Source of the DNA: a virus
Reading direction: 5' to 3' (one strand)
Length of the DNA stretch: 37,763 nt
IMG/VR virus record: IMGVR_UViG_3300007276_000121
Location: 1 to 37,763 of that record
In this document: positions 6,790-14,460 of the stretch, in pieces
Position numbering within the stretch: position 1 is the first letter of the stretch
How the letters are laid out: each line of letters opens with the position of its first letter
Translations under genes and position numbers: made by a program
The notes under the pieces: model-generated
Databases searched by the model: none
What the model saw: only the letters and a program-made list of their open reading frames with translations
What the model was told of the DNA's origin: nothing

Positions 6790-7495
6790 CCCAGCCCCAA
6801 ACCGCTTCATCACCTCACCCTACGGGCCAAGACGACACCCCATCACAGGACAACTCGCCAAAATGCACCACGGTGTCGACTTCGGTGGAACCTTTGATGT
6901 ACTAGCCGCGGGCGACGGAATCGTTCACCACATCGGTTGGTCACCCCGAGGTGGCGGTCACGTTGTCATCATCAAACACGCACCCACCGTATACACCGTG
7001 TACTACCACGGCAAAGAACGCACCCTATACAACAAAAATGACCGTATTCGCCAAGGCGACAAAATATATCTATCTGGAGACACAGGTGCCTCCAACGGAA
7101 ACCACTTACATTTCGAGCTAAGAAAATCACCAAAATGGGGCGACACTCAAGATCCCATGGCTTTTATCGGGCGTGAAGTAAGTGTCACACCTAAACCTGG
7201 GCCATTAAAAGTTGATGGTCGTATGGGTAAAAACACGTGGGCTGTGTGGCAGGAAGCGTTGAAACGTGACTGGGGTTACGAAGGCATTGTTGACGGTAAA
7301 CCCGGTAAATTAACTTATCTTGCTATTCAACGATCTGTAAACGCAGCGTTGGATGGTATTATTGGTCCTCAGACGCGGAAACGTGTACAGAAGCGTTTGA
7401 AGGATAACAACTTTTATCTTGGCCCGTTGGACGGTGTTTGGGGTAAAGGAACATACACGGCTCTGCAAAGAGCTTTGAATCAGAACAATTACTAG
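6776..7495 (+). CDS. Endolysin: M23 (LytM) peptidase plus peptidoglycan-binding repeats
   Basis: A 239-aa lysis protein. Residues 1-130 form an M23/LytM zinc metallopeptidase with the ligand pair His31-x3-Asp35 (HHGVDFGG) and the HLH motif at 110-112 (GNHLHFEL), expected to cut peptide cross-links in the host wall. Residues about 145-190 and 192-236 are two peptidoglycan-binding-like repeats (DGRMGKNTWAVWQ; DGIIGPQTRKRVQ, then LDGVWGKGTYTALQRAL). No signal peptide is seen, so export would depend on the adjacent holin. The peptidase half uses mostly C-ending codons and the binding half mostly T/G-ending codons; the change falls in the linker, near 7190, suggesting a recombined modular gene. 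Confidence 0.9.
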   Translation: MKLSNPAPNRFITSPYGPRRHPITGQLAKMHHGVDFGGTFDVLAAGDGIVHHIGWSPRGGGHVVIIKHAPTVYTVYYHGKERTLYNKNDRIRQGDKIYLSGDTGASNGNHLHFELRKSPKWGDTQDPMAFIGREVSVTPKPGPLKVDGRMGKNTWAVWQEALKRDWGYEGIVDGKPGKLTYLAIQRSVNAALDGIIGPQTRKRVQKRLKDNNFYLGPLDGVWGKGTYTALQRALNQNNY

Positions 7496-7503
7496 GAGTT
7501 ATT

Positions 7504-7704
7504 ATGGTTGATTATTTAAAGTATTCGTTAGAACGTGCAGTGAAGACCATTGCTCAGACCGCTGTGTCGGTTCTTTTGGCTTCCGAGGTGGCTGGTCTTA
7601 TTGAGGTTTCGTGGCTTGATTTGGCTTCAGTGTCTGGTCTTGCTGGTGTTATTTCTTTGTTGACTTCGATTGCTAACTATAAGAAAGCTGCGGACGGTAA
7701 ATAA
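7504..7704 (+). CDS. Holin, r1t-type
   Basis: A 66-aa protein with two membrane segments (about residues 13-33 and 38-58) joined by a short acidic turn (EVSWLD) and ending in a positively charged tail (NYKKAADGK). This is the layout of the phage r1t holin family. Holins collect in the inner membrane and at a set time open lesions that let the endolysin reach the wall. It directly follows the endolysin, with an AGGAG site, and ends just before a strong terminator, so endolysin and holin form the lysis cassette at the end of the fibre operon. Confidence 0.85.
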   Translation: MVDYLKYSLERAVKTIAQTAVSVLLASEVAGLIEVSWLDLASVSGLAGVISLLTSIANYKKAADGK

Positions 7705-7715
7705 CTCGTCTAATG

Positions 7716-7742
7716 AAAAAGCCCCCATTTAGGGGGCTTTTT
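7716..7742. terminator. Bidirectional rho-independent terminator after the holin
   Basis: An 11-bp perfect stem, AAAAAGCCCCC (7716-7726) with GGGGGCTTTTT (7732-7742), closes a five-base loop and gives a U run in both directions. It should end rightward transcription of the lysis cassette and leftward transcription of the mini-gene at 7743-7823. Confidence 0.9.
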
Positions 7743-7823
7743 CTATTGGCAGCTATCGCAAAGTAATGCTTCTGCTGGATCCATCGGACACGCATAGCCG
7801 TCGATTACATCAATTTCGCTCAT
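7743..7823 (-). CDS. Leftward Cys-rich mini-protein (26 aa)
   Basis: A 26-codon frame on the leftward strand inside the rightward arm. An AAAGGA site is six bases from its ATG and its stop lies against the bidirectional terminator. The peptide has Cys12-Pro and a C-terminal CDSC pair (residues 22-25), a possible metal site. The architecture of promoter, RBS, frame and terminator is that of a complete single-gene unit. Similar CP-x-DPAEA...C-x2-CQ peptides occur, as I recall, in actinophages; function unknown. Confidence 0.55.
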   Translation of the reverse strand: MSEIDVIDGYACPMDPAEALLCDSCQ

Positions 7824-7836
7824 ATTTTTCCTTTTA

Positions 7837-7844
7837 TACGCTAA
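7837..7844 (+). promoter_or_regulatory. Candidate -10 element for the exonuclease-terminase operon
   Basis: TACGCTAA lies after the bidirectional terminator, so a new rightward promoter is needed here. A start near 7849 would leave a leader of about 23 bases with an AAAGGACG site (7859-7866) five bases before the ATG at 7872. On the other strand TATAAA-like bases overlap it, consistent with a divergent promoter for 7743-7823. Confidence 0.4.
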
Positions 7845-7871
7845 GCTATCCCTGACGAAAAGGACGCTTTC

Positions 7872-8606
7872 ATGAAGATACTTTTATTAGACCTTGAAAC
7901 ATCACCAAACATGGCTTATGTGTGGGGTCTATGGAATCAAAACATTTCTATAGGTCAAATGATTAGTTCCACTGAAGTTATCTGTTTTGGTGCTCGTTGG
8001 TACGGGCAACGTAAAGTACACTTTAGCTCAGTTCACCATGATGGCAAAACTGACATGCTTAAAGCTATACATGAGCTTTTAGATGAGGCTGATGCGGTGG
8101 TTGGTTGGAACAGTGCGGGCTTTGATGTGAAGCATTTGTACCGTGAATTTATTGAAAATGACATGCTTCCGCCGTCTCCGCATAAGGAGATTGATTTGAT
8201 GCGTGTCGCTAAGCAGCGGTTTCGTTTTCCTTCTAACAAGTTGGATTATGTTGCCCAAAAGTTGGGTATGGGTGCGAAGGTTAAGCACAGCGGGTTTGAG
8301 CTGTGGATTAAATGTCTTGCGGGTGAGGATAAAGCTTGGCGTGAGATGAAGAAATACCAGATTCAGGATGTGAACCTTCTTGTCGGCTTGTACGAAAAGT
8401 TTTTGCCTTGGGTTAAGAATCACCCAAACCGGGCCATTATTGATGGTAAACCTGAGGGGTGTGTCGCTTGCGGTTCTGAGCATTTACAGTCGAGGGGTAC
8501 AGAGACGACAGGTTCGGGTATGTTCCGTAGGTTCCAGTGTCAAGATTGTGGCAAATGGCAGCGTGGTTCTAAAAGTGAGGCTACTAGTACAATGAGAGCT
8601 ATTTAG
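7872..8606 (+). CDS. RNase H-like DEDDy 3'-5' exonuclease with C-terminal zinc ribbon
   Basis: A 244-aa protein. Residues 1-180 show the DnaQ/RNase H exonuclease layout: LLLDLETSPN with Asp7 and Glu9, GWNSAGFD with Asp85, then a Tyr162-x3-Asp166 pair (YQIQD) typical of the DEDDy type. A zinc ribbon follows with Cys197-x2-Cys200 and Cys223-x2-Cys226. Such proteins are expected to trim DNA or RNA 3' ends. It is the first gene after the lysis terminator and lies just before the terminase genes, far from the leftward replication module, so a role in packaging, repair of ends or host DNA turnover should be considered. Confidence 0.8.
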   Translation: MKILLLDLETSPNMAYVWGLWNQNISIGQMISSTEVICFGARWYGQRKVHFSSVHHDGKTDMLKAIHELLDEADAVVGWNSAGFDVKHLYREFIENDMLPPSPHKEIDLMRVAKQRFRFPSNKLDYVAQKLGMGAKVKHSGFELWIKCLAGEDKAWREMKKYQIQDVNLLVGLYEKFLPWVKNHPNRAIIDGKPEGCVACGSEHLQSRGTETTGSGMFRRFQCQDCGKWQRGSKSEATSTMRAI

Positions 8607-8615
8607 GAGATAACT

Positions 8616-8921
8616 ATGGCTATGTTGTCGGAGAATGAGTCTGGATCTTTTGGGGCTGACGAGAACCCGAAACCTCCTGCCCAAGCTGTGGAGGATTTTC
8701 ATACAAATAGTGATGTGGATGCTCGTGCAGAGGCGCAGCATCACACTTTGGGTCCTAACCCTAACCAGGCTTCTCCCGGCGATCATACGCATGATGGTGG
8801 TGACTCTGCTTTTATTCTTGAAGGGGAGGTTATTAGTGGTTCTAGGGCTTCGGATGCGTGGCGTTTGTCGGTTAATGCTATTCTTGTTCGTCTTGGGGCC
8901 ACGGATAACTCTACGGCCTGA
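8616..8921 (+). CDS. Hypothetical protein with HHTLG...DHTHDGGDS motif
   Basis: A 101-aa protein with an AGGAG site. Residues 1-40 are acidic and polar. A His-rich segment follows (HHTLGPNPNQASPGDHTHDG, about 42-61), which resembles the short His-Gly motifs of phage virion and fibre proteins that can bind metal. The last 35 residues could form a helix. The stop overlaps the large terminase start (TGATG at 8919-8923), so the two are translationally coupled. It could be a minor virion protein or a packaging partner; a small terminase role cannot be excluded from position alone. Confidence 0.6.
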   Translation: MAMLSENESGSFGADENPKPPAQAVEDFHTNSDVDARAEAQHHTLGPNPNQASPGDHTHDGGDSAFILEGEVISGSRASDAWRLSVNAILVRLGATDNSTA

Positions 8922-10504
8922 TGCCCGCTAAACAACGACAGCCTTCAGCGGCGGAGCTTTTGCAGCTTGCCGTTGCTGAGCTTGACCAGAGTATTCATCA
9001 GCCGAATATCCTTAATTATGGGGAGAAGGATTATCCGGAGCAGTTGCGGTTTCATAAATCTAATCAAAGAGGGCGTTTTATTTCTGGAGGTAACCGTGGA
9101 GGAAAAACCGACGCTGAAGTCGTTGAGTCTGTATGGTGGGCTACAAATAGCCATCCATTTCTTAAACGCCCACCTTCATGGGGGTCTGGACCTATCCAGC
9201 TTAGGTTTGTTGTTGTAGACGTTGCTAAGGGTATTGAGCAGATTATTTTGCCTAAAATGAAGAGGTGGATACCACGCTCATATCTGAAGGATGGTGATTG
9301 GTCTAAGAGTTGGGATGCAACCAACTACATTCTGACGTTCGATAACGGGTCAACGATTGATTTTGTTACCTGGGGTATGGACATGATGAAATTGGGTGGG
9401 GTTCCTCGTCACGGGATTTTCTTTGATGAGGAGCCTCCTCAGAACATTTTTAATGAGTCGATGATGCGTCTGATTGACTACAACGGTTTTTGGGTGATTG
9501 CGGCTACCCCAACTAAGGGTATGGGTTGGACGTTTGATTTGTTGTGGGAGCCTGCTCAGGAGGGCAAGGTTGATTGGATTGACACGTTTACCCTGTCGGC
9601 TGAGCAAAACCCGTACATTCAGGCGGATTCGGCTGACATGGATTTTTATATGGTGGGCATGAATAAGGAAGAGAGGGATATTCGTGAAAAAGGTAGCTTT
9701 GTTGCTCGCAGTGGTTTGGTGTTTCCTGATTTTAATCAAAATCTTGAACAGTATCTTGTAGATTTTGGTCCGGGGGACATCCCGAAAGGTTGGGCTATTT
9801 ATGCATCTGTCGATCATGGGTTGAATAACCCTACGGCGTGGTTGTGGCATGCAGTGTCACCTAGTGGGGATATTGTGACTTTTGCGGAGCATTACCAGTC
9901 AAACATGATTGTGTCGGAGCATGCGCAGCTTGTGAAGCAACGGGAGTTGTCCTGGGGCCGTAAACCTGACTCTATAGAGCGTATGGGCGACCCTGCGATG
10001 CGACAACGGTCTGGGATAACCGGAACATCCATTATTCAGGAATATGCCCTCCACGGGGTGTACGTGAACGTTGAGGGCATACCCCACGATGTGATGGTTG
10101 GTATTGAAAAAATGCAAGCCTATTTCAGATTGCGTGACGACACCCGTTGGGGCAAAAATCGGCCTAAGTGGGTTATTTCTCGTAACTGCGCCAACTTTAT
10201 TCGTGAGATGAAGAAACTACGTTGGGGTTCTTACAGTTCCGACAAGATGGCATATGAGATGAATAAGCAAGAAGTTGTCCACAAAAAAGACGACCACGCT
10301 TTCGACAGTGCCCGCTATTTTGCTACAACTCGACCAGATTTGAAACCTTTTGTTGAGGCAAAAGGTGACGAAGACCCTCCGACTACGCTAAGATACGAGG
10401 ACTTGCTTTTAAAAATGCGAGAAGACCCCAACGTCGAATTCGCAGAAGACAAAGCAGACAGTAACGGAACTACCGTTATTGCAGGATATGGAGATTACTA
10501 CTAA
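8921..10504 (+). CDS. terL: Terminase large subunit (ATPase and nuclease)
   Basis: A 527-aa packaging motor. The ATPase half has a Walker A-like SGGNRGGKTD (55-64), a Walker B with catalytic Glu HGIFFDEE (164-171) and a coupling motif AATPTKG (194-200). The RNase H-fold nuclease half has SVDHG with Asp298, MGDP with Asp357 and a C-terminal KKDDHAFDSARY (455-466) that supplies the last acidic ligands. The enzyme translocates DNA into the procapsid through the portal and cuts the concatemer. It is coupled to the gene before it (TGATG) and to the next (TAATG at 10502-10506). Length and motif order are normal for the family. Confidence 0.95.
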   Translation: MPAKQRQPSAAELLQLAVAELDQSIHQPNILNYGEKDYPEQLRFHKSNQRGRFISGGNRGGKTDAEVVESVWWATNSHPFLKRPPSWGSGPIQLRFVVVDVAKGIEQIILPKMKRWIPRSYLKDGDWSKSWDATNYILTFDNGSTIDFVTWGMDMMKLGGVPRHGIFFDEEPPQNIFNESMMRLIDYNGFWVIAATPTKGMGWTFDLLWEPAQEGKVDWIDTFTLSAEQNPYIQADSADMDFYMVGMNKEERDIREKGSFVARSGLVFPDFNQNLEQYLVDFGPGDIPKGWAIYASVDHGLNNPTAWLWHAVSPSGDIVTFAEHYQSNMIVSEHAQLVKQRELSWGRKPDSIERMGDPAMRQRSGITGTSIIQEYALHGVYVNVEGIPHDVMVGIEKMQAYFRLRDDTRWGKNRPKWVISRNCANFIREMKKLRWGSYSSDKMAYEMNKQEVVHKKDDHAFDSARYFATTRPDLKPFVEAKGDEDPPTTLRYEDLLLKMREDPNVEFAEDKADSNGTTVIAGYGDYY

Positions 10505-11031
10505 TGAGCAGATTCTTCCTGACCGACGCCCCCGCACTACAGCCAGGCGTCTGCTGGATCACTAAAACAGGTAAAGGACCATTCGTAGACACAGGAATTG
10601 ACCTGTCTAAGAATGTTGTAGACCGTGGACGCATGTATCTGTCGGTAGACGTAATTAGAGAAATGGCTCAGTTGGCTGGGCTATTTGACGAAAAGACACC
10701 CGTTTCTGTTGAACTACACGAAAAAGAAATATACGACAGAGGCTACAACGACGCAATTAAGGAGATTAACTCGGATGCTATCAACCATTTTGTTAGCCAC
10801 GTTAGTAGGAACACTGTTGGCGCTGCTGGTGTTGCAGCACTGGTGGAACCAGCAAGCACTCACACAGCTGCTGGAGCAGCAATCGCAGGTGTTGAAGACG
10901 CAACAGCAGGAACACCAGAAGTCGATAAAGACATTGACGGAGTTGAACGCAAAAGCGCAAGCACTGGTGGCGTCAAGCGACCCGCTAGTGTATCAACAAA
11001 TTCAAGCGATGAATCAAACTTTAGATTATAG
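10504..11031 (+). CDS. Conserved hypothetical protein whose 3' half overlaps the next gene
   Basis: From the ATG that shares TAATG with terL the frame runs 175 codons. Residues 1-90 look like a normal folded protein (CWITKTGKGPFVDTGIDLSK; RGRMYLSVDVIREMAQLAGL). Residues 91-175 are Ala/Thr/Ser/Val-rich and low-complexity, and they overlap in another frame the membrane/coiled-coil gene that starts at 10775. The C-terminal part is either a true overprinted extension, or the open frame is a by-product of the Gln-rich coding in the other frame. A single-base error in the assembly could also create this. Position between terL and portal suggests a packaging or head-morphogenesis role; function unknown. 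Confidence 0.65.
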   Translation: MSRFFLTDAPALQPGVCWITKTGKGPFVDTGIDLSKNVVDRGRMYLSVDVIREMAQLAGLFDEKTPVSVELHEKEIYDRGYNDAIKEINSDAINHFVSHVSRNTVGAAGVAALVEPASTHTAAGAAIAGVEDATAGTPEVDKDIDGVERKSASTGGVKRPASVSTNSSDESNFRL

Positions 11032-11188
11032 TGGTTACCAGGACTATGACCCTTCCGACGAGGCTGAATCTGAGAGAATTGCCACTAGGAACCCCAACCT
11101 TGCAGCAGGAGACGATTTAGATGGCCGAGATGCCCGACAGTTATTCGCAGAACTCACCGGGGTTGACCCAGAATTCTACGGTAATTAA
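10775..11188 (+). CDS. Membrane-anchored coiled-coil protein overlapping its neighbours
   Basis: A 137-aa protein: one N-terminal membrane helix (residues 3-21, STILLATLVGTLLALLVLQ), a WW pair, then a Gln/Leu-rich coiled coil (about 26-66) and an acidic tail (DYDPSDEAESE). AAGGAG (10759-10764) lies 10 bases before the ATG and is inside the upstream gene. An upstream ATG at 10685 in the same frame has no RBS and would add 30 residues that read as a shifted version of the upstream protein. It overlaps the portal gene by 68 bases at its end. The topology resembles Rz-like spanins or small inner-membrane phage proteins, but it is not in the lysis cassette; function unknown. Confidence 0.7.
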   Translation: MLSTILLATLVGTLLALLVLQHWWNQQALTQLLEQQSQVLKTQQQEHQKSIKTLTELNAKAQALVASSDPLVYQQIQAMNQTLDYSGYQDYDPSDEAESERIATRNPNLAAGDDLDGRDARQLFAELTGVDPEFYGN

Positions 11189-13292
11189 ATTACCTGAAGA
11201 CGGGTTAAACATTGAGAAATATCGTGAAAGCGAGGAAGCACGCAAGCTAGTTGCTTGGGTACAGTCTGAATGGACCAAAGCTAAAACTGCTCGTAGTCAA
11301 AAGCAGTTGCAGTGGTTCCATAACATGTCAATGTTTTACGGGCATCACTGGGTTGAGCAGACTCGTGGTAACTTCCCTGAAGATTATCGAGACAAACTGT
11401 TTACGCCCCGTAAACCGTATTATCACCAACGCAAAACCATTAACCGTATTCGGTCTTATGTGCGGTGGGAAATGTCGAAAATGCTTTCGTCGTTCCCCAC
11501 CGCTCAGGCCATCCCCGCTTCCAGTGAGGACCAGGACCAACGAGCTGCTTTTGCTGCGGAACAAGCATGGACTTCAATTAGTGATGCTAAAAAGTTGCGT
11601 CAGCATCTGTCGCGTACTACCTGGTGGACGATTGTTACCGGCAACGGGTTTCTTAAAACCCATTGGGATGATACTTGTGTTGATAAAGTCTCTGGACAAA
11701 AAGGTGACATCAAATATGGTCACGTGACACCTTTTCACCTTTTCGTTCCCGACATCCGCGAACAGGACATTGAAGATCAGCCGTTTGTTATTAACGCTTA
11801 CACGAAACCTGTCGCATGGGCGCAGTATTACTTTGCTAAAGAACTTGGTGATATTGAGTTGACTCCCAGTGTTTCAAGCGCCAACCAGATTCTTGACGAA
11901 GCTTACCTAAACTTGGGGCACAGTAAAGCGCCGGACAGCGTTATTGTGTACGAAACTTGGGTTAAACCAGGTGCTACCAAAATGATGCCGCAGGGTGGTG
12001 TCATTATTAGCATTGATGACATTCTTATCAACGTGTACCGTGACGGATTCCCTTACGGTCACGGAATGTACCCCTTCACCAAGTTTGAGCACATCCCCAC
12101 CGCCACGTTCTACGCGGATAGCCCCATTGTGGACCTGTCGCAACTGCAAAAAGAATACAACGGGTTGCGTTCAGAGATTGCTGAAGCTGGTCGCCGTATG
12201 GCTAAACCTCAACTGATTGCCCCAATGGGTTCTATTGTTCCATCTAAGCTGACGAACGAACCCGGTTTGGTCATCCAGTACAAGCCAGGTATGGCACCGC
12301 CTCAACCGTTGCCCCTGTCGCCACTGCCCCAGTATTACTTGGACCAGCAGGACCGTGTGTTGAATGACTGGATTGATATTTCTGGGGAACGTGAAGTGTC
12401 TCGCGGATCCACGCCTCCTGGAGTTACTTCGGGTACAGCTATCTCGTATTTGCAGGAAGCATCCAACCAATACTTGACTCCTCAGTTCCAAAGCATTGAG
12501 GCTGGTGTGGAAAAGATTGCTACACAAACTATCGAATTGTTTGTGCAGTATGTTGACTTGCCCCGCAAGATTCGTACTATTGGTGCCGATGGTGCTTTCG
12601 ACACAATGCTTTTGAAGGGTGCCGATGTTGCTTCGGGTACTGACATTCGCATCGAACCTGGTTCGTCTTACGCAAAATCTAAGGCCGCTCAGGAAGCCCG
12701 TGTAATGGACATGTTCTCTGTCGGTATCATTGACCAGCCAGCTGCGGCTCGTATGCTGGAAATTGGTGGCGTGCAAAAGATTATGGACACTTTGAATGTT
12801 GCGGAACGTAAAGCTCAGCGTGAAAACATTAAGATGAAGATGCTGACTGTAGAAGATATTGACACGGCTCGTATGGAAGCAATGGATCAGATTATGACCC
12901 AGCTACCTCCGGAGGCTATGCAGAACGAGCAGATTATGCAGGAAATTCAGAACATGCCAGCTCCGCTCATTGTCTCTGTCGATGATTTTGACGTTCACGA
13001 AGTACATGTGGAAACTCACAACAAGTTCCGCATGTCACAAGAATACGAAATTCTCCCTGATGAAATTAAAGCTCAGTTTGAAGAACACGTTGCTGCCCAC
13101 GAACAAGCTATTCAACAAAAACAGTTACAACAGTTCTTACAAATGATCCCCGGTGACGGCACAGAAGCTGGTGGTCCTCCTATGGGCGGGGACAGCATGG
13201 AGGTGCCTATCGGTGGTCCTGAAATGGGCCCAGGTGCTATGATGGCTCCTAATGGGGCTGTACCCGACATGGCCCCTGATCAAGGAGCATAA
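11121..13292 (+). CDS. Portal protein
   Basis: A 723-aa protein with the layout of P22-type portals: an N-terminal helical clip and wing (residues 15-120), an aromatic-rich core, then LSQLQKEYNGLRSEIAEAGR (about 338-357) and the segment SGEREVSRGSTPPGVTSGTA (about 425-444), which is typical of portals of short-tailed phages. The C-terminal 80 residues are Gln- then Met/Gly/Pro-rich and may form a barrel-like extension or a disordered tail. Twelve copies form the channel for packaging and ejection. AGGAG (11107-11111) sits nine bases before the ATG. The length is at the large end for portals and agrees with a podovirus. Confidence 0.9.
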   Translation: MAEMPDSYSQNSPGLTQNSTVIKLPEDGLNIEKYRESEEARKLVAWVQSEWTKAKTARSQKQLQWFHNMSMFYGHHWVEQTRGNFPEDYRDKLFTPRKPYYHQRKTINRIRSYVRWEMSKMLSSFPTAQAIPASSEDQDQRAAFAAEQAWTSISDAKKLRQHLSRTTWWTIVTGNGFLKTHWDDTCVDKVSGQKGDIKYGHVTPFHLFVPDIREQDIEDQPFVINAYTKPVAWAQYYFAKELGDIELTPSVSSANQILDEAYLNLGHSKAPDSVIVYETWVKPGATKMMPQGGVIISIDDILINVYRDGFPYGHGMYPFTKFEHIPTATFYADSPIVDLSQLQKEYNGLRSEIAEAGRRMAKPQLIAPMGSIVPSKLTNEPGLVIQYKPGMAPPQPLPLSPLPQYYLDQQDRVLNDWIDISGEREVSRGSTPPGVTSGTAISYLQEASNQYLTPQFQSIEAGVEKIATQTIELFVQYVDLPRKIRTIGADGAFDTMLLKGADVASGTDIRIEPGSSYAKSKAAQEARVMDMFSVGIIDQPAAARMLEIGGVQKIMDTLNVAERKAQRENIKMKMLTVEDIDTARMEAMDQIMTQLPPEAMQNEQIMQEIQNMPAPLIVSVDDFDVHEVHVETHNKFRMSQEYEILPDEIKAQFEEHVAAHEQAIQQKQLQQFLQMIPGDGTEAGGPPMGGDSMEVPIGGPEMGPGAMMAPNGAVPDMAPDQGA

Positions 13293-13294
13293 CC

Positions 13295-13486
13295 ATGGCA
13301 GATTTCGATGTAGTGGCGGATTCCACTCCTCAGATGGAGTACCGCCCGACAAGGAACTATGGACGTAAAACTATCGCTCAGCTGAAGGCGGAAATTCAAG
13401 CTATCGATGCAAGCACGTACACAAACGCTGAGGTCCTGAAAATGACCTACAACGATTTGACGTATGCAATTCACGCACTTTCCTAA
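13295..13486 (+). CDS. Small hypothetical protein between portal and scaffold (63 aa)
   Basis: A 63-aa soluble protein with an AAGGAG site, starting two bases after the portal stop. It has a polar N-terminus and a helical C-terminal half (KTIAQLKAEIQAID; NAEVLKMTYNDLTYAI). It is probably a head-assembly accessory by position only. No family recognised. Confidence 0.65.
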   Translation: MADFDVVADSTPQMEYRPTRNYGRKTIAQLKAEIQAIDASTYTNAEVLKMTYNDLTYAIHALS

Positions 13487-13509
13487 TAAGTGTGTGATTT
13501 ACAACTAAA

Positions 13510-13521
13510 TACAGTAAACTA
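13510..13521 (+). promoter_or_regulatory. Candidate promoter -10 region before scaffold and capsid genes
   Basis: The A/T-rich stretch TACAGTAAACTA contains two TANNNT words (TACAGT, TAAACT) in an 87-base gap. A start near 13527 would give a leader of about 47 bases ending at the AAGGAG site of the scaffold gene. TAAACTAA recurs before the gene at 16527. No clear -35. Confidence 0.3.
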
Positions 13522-13573
13522 AAATCCAAATGCTAGGGCCTCATTGGGAGGTACGGCGAATAAGGAGAACACG

Positions 13574-14419
13574 ATGGACGAAACTACAGGTACAGAGATT
13601 GGCACAGAACCGGAAGTGTCGGAATCTTCAGGGCCGGTAGAGGTAACAACTGAGCAGCAACCAACCGAGGAATCGGGGGGGAATCCTGCTTGGGATTCAT
13701 TGCGTTCAAAACTCGACCCTGTTAGCTTTCATAGTATTCAGGAAGACCTTAAGAACTTCGACAAAAATGCGGAATCCCGTATTTCTTCGTTGAACCAGCA
13801 ACTCAAAGAGTACAACGAGTTGGGCTCACCGGAGCAGTTGCAGAATTATGCAACTATTGCTCAAAGGCTCGATACGGAACCTGAAATTATCTATAATGCT
13901 TTAGGTGAATTCCTGAAGCAGAATGGTCGGATGCCGGAAACTGAAGCAGAACTTCAGGATGCGGTAGACGAAGAGGAAGCTTTCGGGACTGAGGAAGCAC
14001 CCGTTGATCCACGTCTTGCACAGCTTGAGCAACAGCAACAGCAAATGCAGGAGTTTCTTGCCCAGCAAGAACAGGTACGTGTTCAGCAGGAAGCTGACTC
14101 AGCTCTTGAACAGGAAATTGGCGAACTCAAGAAAGCACATCCAGACTTTACCGAGGATGATGTGCGGGAAGTTTTGATGCGGGCGGCGTTTCAACTTCAG
14201 AGCAGCGGCAAGGCAGGAAAACTGTCTGATGTTGCTCAAGAGTATGTCGACAAAACAGTAAACCGTATCCGCGCAGTACCGCGCCCAGGAGATTCCGCCC
14301 CAAGATTGCTTCCCACTTCGGGAGGCGTTCCCGCCGGACAGCAGGCAACACCCCTTGGAAAGATGTCGAGAAACGATGTGCAAAGTCTCATCGCCTCGTC
14401 ACTTGAACAAGGTCGGTAG
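13574..14419 (+). CDS. Capsid scaffolding protein
   Basis: A 281-aa, very acidic protein placed directly before the major capsid gene, as scaffolds are. The N-terminal 45 residues are Glu/Thr/Ser-rich and disordered. Helical and coiled-coil regions follow (about 60-85 and 140-205, including LEQQQQQMQEFLAQQEQ). The C-terminal basic end (RNDVQSLIASSLEQGR) would be the capsid-binding helix seen in scaffolds of P22/T7 type. The start at 13574 has AAGGAG six bases upstream; a TTG ten codons earlier lacks a site. No protease domain is visible. Confidence 0.8.
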   Translation: MDETTGTEIGTEPEVSESSGPVEVTTEQQPTEESGGNPAWDSLRSKLDPVSFHSIQEDLKNFDKNAESRISSLNQQLKEYNELGSPEQLQNYATIAQRLDTEPEIIYNALGEFLKQNGRMPETEAELQDAVDEEEAFGTEEAPVDPRLAQLEQQQQQMQEFLAQQEQVRVQQEADSALEQEIGELKKAHPDFTEDDVREVLMRAAFQLQSSGKAGKLSDVAQEYVDKTVNRIRAVPRPGDSAPRLLPTSGGVPAGQQATPLGKMSRNDVQSLIASSLEQGR

Positions 14420-14460
14420 TTTAAAGGCTTAATCTCCTTTCAATAACGAAAGGAAACACA

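Noticed and set aside
10685-10774. Longer start for the membrane/coiled-coil gene
   Set aside because: The extra 30 residues are the upstream protein read out of frame and precede the membrane helix with basic, low-quality sequence; the ATG at 10775 has the ribosome site.
12171-12776. 201-codon leftward frame opposite the portal gene
   Set aside because: Shadow of the portal frame, no RBS and a composition unlike real neighbours.
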